DNA from: SM23-32 sp964434535
GTDB lineage: Bacteria; Planctomycetota; Brocadiia; SM23-32
Assembly: GCA_964434535.1 (NCBI GenBank)
Contig: CAYSWA010000017.1
Coordinates: forward strand, 1 to 49,288
DNA length: 49,288 nt
Direction of reading: 5' to 3'
A program made the translations under genes and the position numbers. The stretch's first letter is position 1; the number at the start of each line of letters is the position of its first letter. This document shows, one piece after another, positions 31,634 to 39,802 of the stretch. The notes beneath the pieces were generated by a model. It made no database searches. It saw nothing but the letters and a program-made list of their open reading frames with translations, and was not told the DNA's origin.

Positions 31634-33013
31634 TCACTGCTGGCCGGGCGGCAAGGTGGTCAGGGTCAGCAACGAGCCCGCCGGCAGGGCCAGCTCGACG
31701 CGCCCCTGCTGCGGCCTCACCGCTGCCAGCTCGCGGAACGCCTCCTCCCGGCCGCTCCGCACGCCCCGCAGCGGGCCGAGCCCCGCCGGCAGGCCGCTGA
31801 GGACGGCGCGGCGCTCGGGCCCGAGGTTCGCCACGTGGAAGCTGTAGGCGGCCGGCTCGCCGTCCCCCTCGGCGGACCGCATCGCGGTGATCAGCACCTC
31901 GGCGTCGTCCGAGGCCGACTCCAGCACCATCGCCGGCGTCGGGCTCAGGTTGCACCAGTGCCGCACGAACCAGTAGCGCGCCGTCGGCGCCAGCCGCATC
32001 TGCCCGTCGGGGGCGCGCTCCTCGCGCACGATGCGGTAATCGCCGGTGAACTCCCACTGCATCGTCGCCTGCGGGCGGGCGTGGCGCAGCAGCTCGTGAT
32101 ACATGCGCAGCTCGCTCAGCGCGTAGCGGTAGTCGTCGAGCCGCACCCGCCGCCAGTCGGGGTTGACGCCGAGCTCGCCGACCACGAGCGGCCGGTCGAT
32201 GCGCCGGGCCAGCTCCGCCCAGGCCGCGTACTGCTCCGGCGCGGCGCCGCCCCACGAGTGGAAGGAGACGGCGCCGACGTAGCGCATCGCCTCGGGGTCG
32301 GCGGCGGCCGGCTCGACGTAGGAGATGGTGCCGCGCGCCTTGTGCACGTCGCCCAGGAGCATCTTCGTCTTCAGGCCCAGCCCCTCCAGGTGGGCGCCGA
32401 GGGCCTTGATCACGTCCCGGTGCTCCGCGGGAGTGAACCGGACCATCACGCCGAGGTCGGGCTCGTTGAAGGAGAACAGCTCGGGCTCGTAGCCGTACTG
32501 GTCGCGCGCGTAGACGAGGTAGGAGCCGATGGATTCGAGCATCTCGGGCCAGCGCTCGCGCCGGATGCGGCGGCCGTGCTTCCAGGGCCCGCGTCCGGGC
32601 CGCTCGCAGAGCCATTCGGGCGGGTTCCAGACGCTGACGACGGTCGGGATGGCGCGCCGGCCCAGCTCCCGGCCGATCAGCAACTCGGCGCGGAGCTTGC
32701 CGCCGGGGCGGTCGTTCGCTCTGAGGGCCTCCGGGGCGATGCGCTCGGGCGGTTCGCCGTCGGCGCCGGCCGCCCATTCGCTCAGGGTCATCTCGGTGCG
32801 GGCCCAGCGGACGTCGAGCGTCTCGAGCGTGTAGCGGGTGACGGGCGACTCGAGCTGGAAGCAGTAGTTGCCCCCGAAGCCGTCCAGGCGGTAGAGGGGG
32901 TTATCGGGGTTGACGGAGAGCTGCACCGGCTCGGCCGCCGTAGCGGCGGCACACAGCAGCACCGCCGCCGCCCCAACCGCTGTCCACACGCCCTTGCTCG
33001 CCTTCGTTCCCAT
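31634..33013 (-). CDS. Secreted clan GH-A glycoside hydrolase (GH30-like)
   Basis: A 459-residue exported protein with a signal peptide (VGAAAVLLCAAATAA). The catalytic TIM barrel has the start YRLDGFGGNYCFQLE, the acid/base in LFSFNEPDLG (Glu184) and the nucleophile in LVVGELGVNPDW (Glu280), the clan GH-A arrangement on strands 4 and 7. A short beta-sandwich follows after about residue 370. DGFGG at the start suggests GH30 or a relative acting on plant- or microbe-derived glycans; the substrate is not predictable. GGGAG precedes the ATG at 33013. A perfect -10 (TATAAT, 33039-33044 minus) lies just upstream, but no good -35 was found. The tRNA-Val gene is next upstream. Confidence 0.8.
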   Translation of the reverse strand: MGTKASKGVWTAVGAAAVLLCAAATAAEPVQLSVNPDNPLYRLDGFGGNYCFQLESPVTRYTLETLDVRWARTEMTLSEWAAGADGEPPERIAPEALRANDRPGGKLRAELLIGRELGRRAIPTVVSVWNPPEWLCERPGRGPWKHGRRIRRERWPEMLESIGSYLVYARDQYGYEPELFSFNEPDLGVMVRFTPAEHRDVIKALGAHLEGLGLKTKMLLGDVHKARGTISYVEPAAADPEAMRYVGAVSFHSWGGAAPEQYAAWAELARRIDRPLVVGELGVNPDWRRVRLDDYRYALSELRMYHELLRHARPQATMQWEFTGDYRIVREERAPDGQMRLAPTARYWFVRHWCNLSPTPAMVLESASDDAEVLITAMRSAEGDGEPAAYSFHVANLGPERRAVLSGLPAGLGPLRGVRSGREEAFRELAAVRPQQGRVELALPAGSLLTLTTLPPGQQ

Positions 33014-33087
33014 GTCCGTGCTCCCTGGTGGAGGGGGCATTATAGGTGAACGGCGAGGAGGCGTCGCGGCCGGCGGGCACGTGGAAC

Positions 33088-33163
33088 TGGTGGGCGCAGC
33101 AGGACTCGAACCTGCGACTTCTACCGTGTGAAGGTAGCGCTCTCGCCACTGAGCTATGCGCCC
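33088..33163 (-). tRNA. tRNA-Val (anticodon CAC)
   Basis: On the minus strand a full cloverleaf: acceptor GGGCGCA pairing with TGCGCCC, D-arm with AGCTCAGTGGCGAGAGC, anticodon stem CTACC/GGTAG around the loop TTCACAC (anticodon CAC, reads GUG), T-arm CGCAGGTTCGAGTCCTGC, discriminator A and an encoded CCA. Length 76. Confidence 0.95.
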
Positions 33164-33177
33164 ACCGTTCACTTTCG

Positions 33178-33206
33178 AGTATACCCAGGCGCCCCCCGGC
33201 CGTCAA
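33178..33206 (-). promoter_or_regulatory. tRNA-Val promoter
   Basis: On the minus strand TTGACG, 17 bases, TATACT, 14 bases before the mature tRNA 5' end. Confidence 0.75.
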
Positions 33207-33221
33207 CTTCGGGGCGAAACT

Positions 33222-33253
33222 CCGGGACAGTCCCCTGCGGGATACAGTCCCGG
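33222..33253. terminator. Inverted repeat between gatA and tRNA-Val, with repeat copy 2
   Basis: CCGGGAC and GTCCCGG form a 7-bp stem around an 18-base loop that itself contains GGGATACA. It overlaps copy 2 of the dispersed repeat (33238-33265) and follows the gatA stop, so it may end the gatA transcript. No T-run. Confidence 0.4.
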
Positions 33254-33265
33254 TTTTCGGCTCCG
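33238..33265. repeat. Dispersed intergenic repeat, copy 2 (GGGATACAGTCCC family)
   Basis: Nearly identical to 2244-2271 (CGGGATACAGTCCC, GTTTTCGGCTCCG). It lies at the 3' end of gatA. Confidence 0.5.
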
Positions 33266-33267
33266 CG

Positions 33268-34755
33268 CTATGGCGCGCGCGTGTGCCAGTCCGTGGCGCG
33301 CTGGTAGGCGGCGGCGGCGCGCAGCAGCCGCGCGTCGTCCCAGTGCGCGCCCATGAGCTGCATCCCCACCGGCAGCCCCGCCCGCGTGAAGCCGCACGGG
33401 ACCGAGACGCCGCAGTTGCCCGATAGGTTGCACGAGATGGTGAAGATGTCGCTCAGGTACATCGCCAGCGGGTCGTCGGCCTTCTCGCCGATGCGGAAGG
33501 CGGCGGTCGGCGTCGTCGGAGCGAAGAGCAGGGCGACCTCCTCGAAGGCCCGCGTGAAGTCCTCGCGGATCAGCCGCCGCGCCCGCGCCGCCTTCAGGAA
33601 GTAGGCGTCGTAGTAGCCGCTGCTCAGCGCGTGGGTGCCGAGCATGACGCGGCGCTTGACCTCCTCGCCGAAGCCCCGCCCGCGCGTGCGGCAGTACATG
33701 TCGATCATGTCCTCGTGCTCGGCGCTGCGCAGGCCGTACTTGACCCCGTCGTAGCGGGCCAGGTTCGAGCTGGCCTCGGCCGTGCAGAGCACGTAGTAGC
33801 AGGCGACGGCGTAGCTGGAGAGCCGGCCCCCCTCGACGTCGATGCGGCTGTGGGGGAGCGATACGTCGACGAACCGCGCCCCGAGCCCCTCGAAGGCCCG
33901 GCGCGCCTCCTCCAGGGCCGAGGCGACCTCGCCGTCGAGGCCGTCTTCGAGGAAGAACTCGCGCGGCACGCCGAAGGTCATTCCCTCGACGCCGGCGCCG
34001 AGCCCGTCGAGGTAGTCCGGCGCCTCGCGGCGGGTGCAGGTCGAGTCGCGTTCGTCCGGCGCGGCGATGGCCCCGAGCAGCAGCGCCGCGTCCTCGACGG
34101 TGCGCGCGAACGGGCCGATCTGGTCCAGGGAGCTGGCGAAGGCGACGAGCCCGTAGCGGCTCACCCGGCCGTAGGTCGGCTTCATGCCGACCACTCCGCA
34201 GAGCGCGGCGGGCTGGCGGATCGAGCCGCCCGTGTCGCTGCCCAGCGCCAGGGGGGCCATGCGGGCGGCGACGGCCGCCGCGCTGCCGCCGCTGGAGCCG
34301 CCGGGGATGCGCCCGGCGTCCCACGGGTTGCGCGTGACCTTGAAGCCGCTGTTCTCGGTCGAGGAACCCATGGCGAACTCGTCCATGTTCGTCTTGCCGA
34401 CGATGACGGCGTCCTCGGCGATGAGCCGCTCGACCACGTGGGCGTCGTAGGGCGGGACGAAGCCCTCCAGAATCTTCGAGGCGCAGGTGGTGGCGACGCC
34501 GCGGGTGCAGATGTTGTCCTTGACGGCGACGGGCACGCCGGCCAGGCGGCCCAGGGGTTCGCCGCGCGCCCGCTTCTCGTCCAGCTCGCGGGCGCGCTGG
34601 CGGGCCTCGTCGGCCATCACGGTGAGGAAGGCGTCGACGCTCGGCTCGCGCTGCTCGATGGCCGAGAGGCACTGCTGGAGGATCTCGGCGGCGCAGCGCT
34701 CGCCGGCCCGGAAGGCGCGGCGCAACTCGGCGGCGGTCTGGGGCGCGTCGGCCAT
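33268..34755 (-). CDS. gatA: Asp-tRNA(Asn)/Glu-tRNA(Gln) amidotransferase subunit A
   Basis: A 495-residue amidase-signature enzyme that makes ammonia from glutamine and amidates the tRNA-bound residue with GatB. Seen: GVPVAVKDNICTRG (catalytic Lys), TNMDEFAMGSSTENS, the Gly/Ser-rich signature GGSSGGSAAAVAARMAPLALGSDTGGSIRQPA with its cis-Ser and nucleophile Ser, GMKPTYGRVSRYGLVAFASSLDQIGP and the C-terminal NLSGNCGVSVPCG. The ATG at 34755 is taken; an in-frame ATG at 34791 overlaps the promoter -10. The gene is divergent from gap. It is separated from gatB by about 6 kb; no gatC was found. Confidence 0.96.
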   Translation of the reverse strand: MADAPQTAAELRRAFRAGERCAAEILQQCLSAIEQREPSVDAFLTVMADEARQRARELDEKRARGEPLGRLAGVPVAVKDNICTRGVATTCASKILEGFVPPYDAHVVERLIAEDAVIVGKTNMDEFAMGSSTENSGFKVTRNPWDAGRIPGGSSGGSAAAVAARMAPLALGSDTGGSIRQPAALCGVVGMKPTYGRVSRYGLVAFASSLDQIGPFARTVEDAALLLGAIAAPDERDSTCTRREAPDYLDGLGAGVEGMTFGVPREFFLEDGLDGEVASALEEARRAFEGLGARFVDVSLPHSRIDVEGGRLSSYAVACYYVLCTAEASSNLARYDGVKYGLRSAEHEDMIDMYCRTRGRGFGEEVKRRVMLGTHALSSGYYDAYFLKAARARRLIREDFTRAFEEVALLFAPTTPTAAFRIGEKADDPLAMYLSDIFTISCNLSGNCGVSVPCGFTRAGLPVGMQLMGAHWDDARLLRAAAAYQRATDWHTRAP

Positions 34756-34789
34756 GGCCTCGGGTGACCTCGGGATGTGGGGACGGGCC

Positions 34790-34818
34790 ATTCTATCGGC
34801 GCCCGGCGATGCCTTCAA
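34790..34818 (-). promoter_or_regulatory. gatA promoter
   Basis: On the minus strand TTGAAG, 17 bases, TAGAAT. It is back-to-back with the gap promoter, with 20 bases between the two -35 boxes. Confidence 0.7.
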
Positions 34819-34838
34819 CGTGGTGAGCCGTGCCGAGC

Positions 34839-34867
34839 TTGACAGCCCCGCGGGGGGCCAGTATAGT
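34839..34867 (+). promoter_or_regulatory. Strong promoter of the gap-pgk-rpe-accD run
   Basis: TTGACA, 17 bases, TATAGT: the closest match to consensus in the window, as expected for glycolytic genes. It leaves a leader of about 140 bases. Confidence 0.85.
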
Positions 34868-34891
34868 CTTATGCTCTCCGGGGGGTGGTCT

Positions 34892-34947
34892 GGCCGGACG
34901 CCCGCTTGCCTCCCCGTGGGGACGCGCCTGCCCCGCCGCGTCCGGCC
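34892..34947 (+). promoter_or_regulatory. Structured 5' leader of gap
   Basis: GGCCGGACGC (34892-34901) pairs perfectly with GCGTCCGGCC (34938-34947). The 36-base loop holds a second hairpin, CCCC-GT-GGGG (34912-34921). A further palindrome, GTCCGGAC, follows. It may stabilise or regulate the mRNA; it does not match a riboswitch class I know. Confidence 0.45.
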
Positions 34948-35016
34948 GAGTCCGGACGGGGGCTCACGGGTGCGCTCGACTTCCTGTGCCTTGCAGCCGA
35001 AAGGAGTGGTGGAGCA

Positions 35017-36030
<1,014 letters not shown>

Positions 36031-36111
36031 GGGCCGGCCGAATCGCTTCCACCGGGGCGTCCCAGCGCGTGCGGGGCGCCCCGGCCGCGCATGAGCGGAA
36101 GGAGGAGGGCG

Positions 36112-37281
36112 ATGAAGACGATCCGCGACTTCGCCGACGAGCTGAGCGGCAAGCGCGTGCTGATGCGCGTGGACTTCAACGTGCCGCTCGACAAAGAGAC
36201 CGGCGAGATCACCAACGACCTGCGCATCCGCCGCGCGCTGCCCACCATCGAGTTCGCTCGCGAGCGGGGCGCCCGCGTCATCCTGATGAGCCACCTGGGC
36301 CGCCCCAAGGGCGAGCCCGACCCGGCCTACAGCCTGCGGCCCGTCGCCAGGCGCCTCGGCGAGCTGCTCGGGGCCGACGTGGCCTTCGCGCCCGACTGCG
36401 TCGGGCTCGACGCCAAGGCGGCCGTCGAGGAGCTCGACGACGGCGACGTGCTGATGCTGGAGAACACGCGCTTCCATCCCGGCGAGGAGAAGAACGACGC
36501 CGAGATGGCCCGCCGCCTCGCCGGGCTGGGCGACATGTACATCAACGACGCCTTCGGCACGGCCCACCGGGCGCACGCCTCGACCGCCGGCGTGGCCGAG
36601 CACCTGCCCTCCGCCGCGGGCTTCCTGATCGAGAAGGAGGTCGACTACCTCTCGCGGGCCACCGAGGATCCCGATCACCCCTACGTGGCCGTGATGGGCG
36701 GGGCCAAGGTCAGTGACAAGATCAAGGTCATCCGCAACCTCCTCGCCAAGGTCGACGTGATGCTGATCGGCGGGGCCATGGCCTACACCTTCCTGAAGCA
36801 GCAGGGCGTCAGCGTCGGCAGCTCGCTGGTCGAGGAGGACTGCCTCGACGTGGCCCGCGACCTGATCAGTGAGGCGGCCGATAAGATCGTGCTCCCCGTG
36901 GACCACGTCTGCGGCCGCGAGATCGCCGAAGACACCGAGACCGAGACGTTCGAGGACGAGATCCCCGTCGCCTGGATCGGGCTCGACATCGGGCCCCGCA
37001 CCGCCGAGCAATACGCCGAGAAGGTCAGCAACGCCGCGCTGGTCACCTGGAACGGCCCCCTCGGCTACTTCGAGATCGAGGCGTTCGCCCACGGGACCGA
37101 GGTGCTGGCCCGCGCCCTGACCGAATGCGAGGGGACCACCATCGTCGGCGGCGGCGAGACGGCCGAGGCCATCGAGAAGCTCGGCCTCGAGGACGAGATC
37201 GACCACGTCTCCACCGGCGGCGGGGCGAGCCTGGAGTTCCTGGCCGGCGACACGCTGCCGGGCATCGCCGCGCTCGAGTAG
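36112..37281 (+). CDS. pgk: Phosphoglycerate kinase
   Basis: A 389-residue PGK that makes ATP from 1,3-bisphosphoglycerate. Seen: RVLMRVDFNVPLD, the substrate-site arginines in DLRIRRALPTIEF and LMSHLGRPKG, LENTRFHPGEEKND, NDAFGTAHRAHAS, the hinge MGGAKVSDKIKVI, WNGPLGYFEIEAFAHGT and the nucleotide loop TTIVGGGETAEAI with STGGGASLEFL. GGAGGAGG precedes the ATG at 36112; an ATG at 36091 is upstream of that site and rejected. It lies 81 bases after gap. Confidence 0.97.
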   Translation: MKTIRDFADELSGKRVLMRVDFNVPLDKETGEITNDLRIRRALPTIEFARERGARVILMSHLGRPKGEPDPAYSLRPVARRLGELLGADVAFAPDCVGLDAKAAVEELDDGDVLMLENTRFHPGEEKNDAEMARRLAGLGDMYINDAFGTAHRAHASTAGVAEHLPSAAGFLIEKEVDYLSRATEDPDHPYVAVMGGAKVSDKIKVIRNLLAKVDVMLIGGAMAYTFLKQQGVSVGSSLVEEDCLDVARDLISEAADKIVLPVDHVCGREIAEDTETETFEDEIPVAWIGLDIGPRTAEQYAEKVSNAALVTWNGPLGYFEIEAFAHGTEVLARALTECEGTTIVGGGETAEAIEKLGLEDEIDHVSTGGGASLEFLAGDTLPGIAALE

Positions 37282-37302
37282 GTTCTGCCCAAGGAACCAC
37301 CG

Positions 37303-37977
37303 ATGCGCATCAAGATCGCTCCGTCCATGGTCGCCAGCGACCTGGCGCACCTGGCCGACAGCGCGGCCGCCGTCATCGAGGCCGGCGCCGAGCTGGTCCA
37401 CGTCGACGTGGCCGACGGGCACTTCGTGCCGAACATCATGCTCGGCCCCCAGCTTGCCGCCGCCCTGGCGCGCGTCTGCACCGTGCCGGTCGGCGTCCAC
37501 CTGATGCTTACCGACCCGCTGCGCTACGCACCCTCGTTCGTGGGCGGGTCGGTGGACACCGTCTTCTTCCACGTGGAGGCCGTCTCGGACCTGCCCGGCG
37601 CGATCGAGTCGGTGCACGGGCTCGGCGTGCGGGCGGGGGTGGTGCTGAAGCCGGCCACGCCGGCCGAGGCCGCCGGCGAGGCGGTGGGGGCGGCCGACTG
37701 CCTGATGGCCATGACGGTGGAGCCGGGCTTCGGCGGCCAGAGCTTCATGGAGGAGCCCTGCCGCAAGATCCCGGCATTGCGCGAGATGTTCGGATCCGAT
37801 ATAGACATCTACGTGGACGGCGGCATCGACGAGCGCACGCTGCCGGTGGCCGCCCGCTACGGGGCCAGCGTGATGGTGGCCGGCACGTCGGTCTTCGGGA
37901 CGGACGCGCCGCCGGGCGAGGCCCTGAGACGCCTGCGGCGCGTCGCCGAAGATGCCTGCGACCGCTCAGGGGGGTGA
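37303..37977 (+). CDS. rpe: Ribulose-phosphate 3-epimerase
   Basis: A 224-residue TIM-barrel epimerase interconverting ribulose- and xylulose-5-phosphate. Seen: IAPSMVASDLAHL, LVHVDVADGHFVPNIMLGP (metal and catalytic Asp/His), VGVHLMLTDP, VEPGFGGQSFM and the catalytic Asp in IYVDGGID. The ATG at 37303 follows AAGGA, 21 bases after pgk. The next gene (accD) starts four bases after its stop. Confidence 0.96.
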   Translation: MRIKIAPSMVASDLAHLADSAAAVIEAGAELVHVDVADGHFVPNIMLGPQLAAALARVCTVPVGVHLMLTDPLRYAPSFVGGSVDTVFFHVEAVSDLPGAIESVHGLGVRAGVVLKPATPAEAAGEAVGAADCLMAMTVEPGFGGQSFMEEPCRKIPALREMFGSDIDIYVDGGIDERTLPVAARYGASVMVAGTSVFGTDAPPGEALRRLRRVAEDACDRSGG

Positions 37978-37981
37978 GGCA

Positions 37982-38791
37982 GTGCTCCGACCGGGCAAGA
38001 AGAAGCAGGTCCCCGACGGCCTGTTCGTCAAGTGCGACGGCTGCGGCAACCTGGTCTACCGCAAGAACGTCGAAGAACGCCTCCACACCTGCCCCGAGTG
38101 CAATCACCACTTCCGCGTCGGCGCCTGGGACCGCGTGCGCCTGCACACCGACGAGGGCAGCTTCGAGGAGATGGACGGCGACCTGAGGCCCTGCGACCCC
38201 CTCGAGTTCGTGGCGGCGAAGGCCTACAAGGACCAGCTCAGGCGCTACGCCGAGCGCAGCGGGCTGAGCGAGGCCATCCTGTGCGGCCGGTGCCGCATCG
38301 AGGGCCGCCCGGCCGTGTTCGCGGCGATGGACTTCCGCTTCTGCGGCGCCAGCATGGGCAGCGTGGTGGGGGAGAAGCTGACCCGCGCGATCGAGGCCGC
38401 CGGGCGAGAGGGGCTGCCCCTGGTGACGGTGGCCGCCTCGGGCGGCGCCCGCATGCAGGAGAGCGCCTACTCCCTGATGCAGATGGCGAAGACCTGCGCG
38501 GCGCTGAGCCGCTTCGGGCGGCTGGGCGGGGCGCACCTGAGCGTGCTGACCGACCCGACCACCGGCGGCGTCTGGGCGAGCTGGGCCGCCGTGGGCGACG
38601 TGAGCATCGCCGAGCCCGGCGCCACCATCCGCTTCGCCGGCCCGCGCGTTATCGAAGAGACGATCAAGGGCGAGCTGCCCGAGGGCTTCGCCACCAGCGA
38701 GTTCCTGCTGGAGCACGGGTTCGTGGACATGATCGTCGAGCGCGCCCGCATCAAGCCGACCCTCGCCCGCCTGCTCGCCTACCTCGCCTGA
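37982..38791 (+). CDS. accD: Acetyl-CoA carboxylase carboxyltransferase subunit beta
   Basis: A 269-residue AccD, the beta half of the carboxyltransferase that makes malonyl-CoA. Seen: the zinc ribbon with Cys18, 21, 37 and 40 (CDGCG, CPECN), AAMDFRFCGASMGSVVGEK, the oxyanion stretch TVAASGGARMQES, LTDPTTGGVWASWA and ATIRFAGPRVIEET. The GTG at 37982 (AGGGGGGTGAGG upstream) starts just after the rpe stop; an ATG at 37952 would overlap rpe. AccA is not in the window. Linkage to a glycolytic run couples triose flow to fatty-acid supply, which is inference. Confidence 0.95.
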   Translation: MLRPGKKKQVPDGLFVKCDGCGNLVYRKNVEERLHTCPECNHHFRVGAWDRVRLHTDEGSFEEMDGDLRPCDPLEFVAAKAYKDQLRRYAERSGLSEAILCGRCRIEGRPAVFAAMDFRFCGASMGSVVGEKLTRAIEAAGREGLPLVTVAASGGARMQESAYSLMQMAKTCAALSRFGRLGGAHLSVLTDPTTGGVWASWAAVGDVSIAEPGATIRFAGPRVIEETIKGELPEGFATSEFLLEHGFVDMIVERARIKPTLARLLAYLA

Positions 38792-38799
38792 GCCGGCCC

Positions 38800-38818
38800 C
38801 GTCGCGCCCCCCGCGACG
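38800..38818. terminator. Hairpin after accD
   Basis: CGTCGCG, five C, CGCGACG: a perfect 7-bp stem nine bases after the accD stop, without a T-run. It is a plausible end for the gap-accD transcript. Confidence 0.45.
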
Positions 38819-38851
38819 CCCGCCACGCGCCCCCTCGGCGGGCCGATTGGC

Positions 38852-38880
38852 TTGACAGGGCCGCGGGAGGCGCTTACCCT
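38852..38880 (+). promoter_or_regulatory. Promoter of the TIM-barrel isomerase gene
   Basis: TTGACA, 17 bases, TACCCT, about 60 bases before the ATG at 38942. Confidence 0.75.
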
Positions 38881-38941
38881 GTGCTTTGCCGCCCTACGCG
38901 GGCATGATTCTGGGAGTTCAGGCGGCGGGGGACGCGACCAG

Positions 38942-39802
38942 ATGTTCTTCTCGGGCATCGCCGACGAAGCCGGCGACGACATAGAGACCCAGATCCGCGC
39001 CCAGCAGCAGCTCGGCTGGAAGCACATCGAGCTGCGCAACATCAGCGGCGTGAACGCCACCGATCTGTGCGGGCGCAGCTTCGAGGAGGCTATCGAGAAG
39101 GTGGGCGAGGCCGGGCTCGGCGTCTCCTGCTTCGCATCGCAGCTCTGCAACTGGTCCCGCCCCATCAGCAAGCACCCCGAGATCGACCGCCACGAGCTCG
39201 CCCGCGCCATCCCGCGCATGCAGACGGCCGGCTGCCCCTTGATCCGCACGATGAGCTACCCGAACGCCGGCTGGCCCGAGCACGAGTGGCGCGACGAGGT
39301 GATCAGCCGCATGCGCGCGCTGGCGCAGATGGCCGAAGCGGGCGGCGTGACGCTGGTGCACGAGAACTGCAACGGCTGGGGCGGACTCGGGCCCGAGCAG
39401 ACGCTGCGCATGCTGGAGGAAGTCGACTCGCCGGCGCTGAAGCTGCTCTGGGACACGGGCAACCCCGTCTCGCACCGACAGGACCCCTGGGACTACTACC
39501 GCCAGGTCCGCCAGCACGTGGTCTACGTGCACATCAAGGACGGCGTGCAGGAGGACGACTCGACCCGCTACACCTACCCCGGCGAGGGCGAGGGCTGCGT
39601 CGAGCGGGTCCTGGCAGACCTGGTCGAGCGGGGCTACAGCGGCGGCCTCTCCATCGAGCCGCACCTGGCCGCCGTCGTGCACGAGGGCAAGGCCGCCTCA
39701 CAGGCGAGCAGCGCCTACGAGCGCTACGTCGAGTACGGCAGGCGCCTGATGGCGCTGGTGGAGGGGGCCAAGCAGGGCCGCACGAGCGGAGAGCAGCCAT
39801 GA
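38942..39802 (+). CDS. Sugar phosphate isomerase/epimerase (xylose-isomerase-like TIM barrel)
   Basis: A 286-residue AP endonuclease-2/xylose-isomerase-like barrel. Metal-ligand positions are visible: GWKHIELRNI, VTLVHENCNGWGG (Glu), LLWDTGNPVSH (Asp and His), VYVHIKDGV (His) and GGLSIEPHLA (Glu). Such enzymes isomerise or epimerise sugars, inositols or sugar acids; the substrate is unknown. The ATG at 38942 has only a loose G-rich ribosome site. Its stop shares ATGA with the next gene, so the two are coupled. Confidence 0.88.
   Translation: MFFSGIADEAGDDIETQIRAQQQLGWKHIELRNISGVNATDLCGRSFEEAIEKVGEAGLGVSCFASQLCNWSRPISKHPEIDRHELARAIPRMQTAGCPLIRTMSYPNAGWPEHEWRDEVISRMRALAQMAEAGGVTLVHENCNGWGGLGPEQTLRMLEEVDSPALKLLWDTGNPVSHRQDPWDYYRQVRQHVVYVHIKDGVQEDDSTRYTYPGEGEGCVERVLADLVERGYSGGLSIEPHLAAVVHEGKAASQASSAYERYVEYGRRLMALVEGAKQGRTSGEQP

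Noticed and set aside
36031..36111. Terminator or second promoter between gap and pgk.
   Set aside because: The 81 bases are G/C-rich with imperfect self-complementarity only; no promoter hexamers at correct spacing were found.
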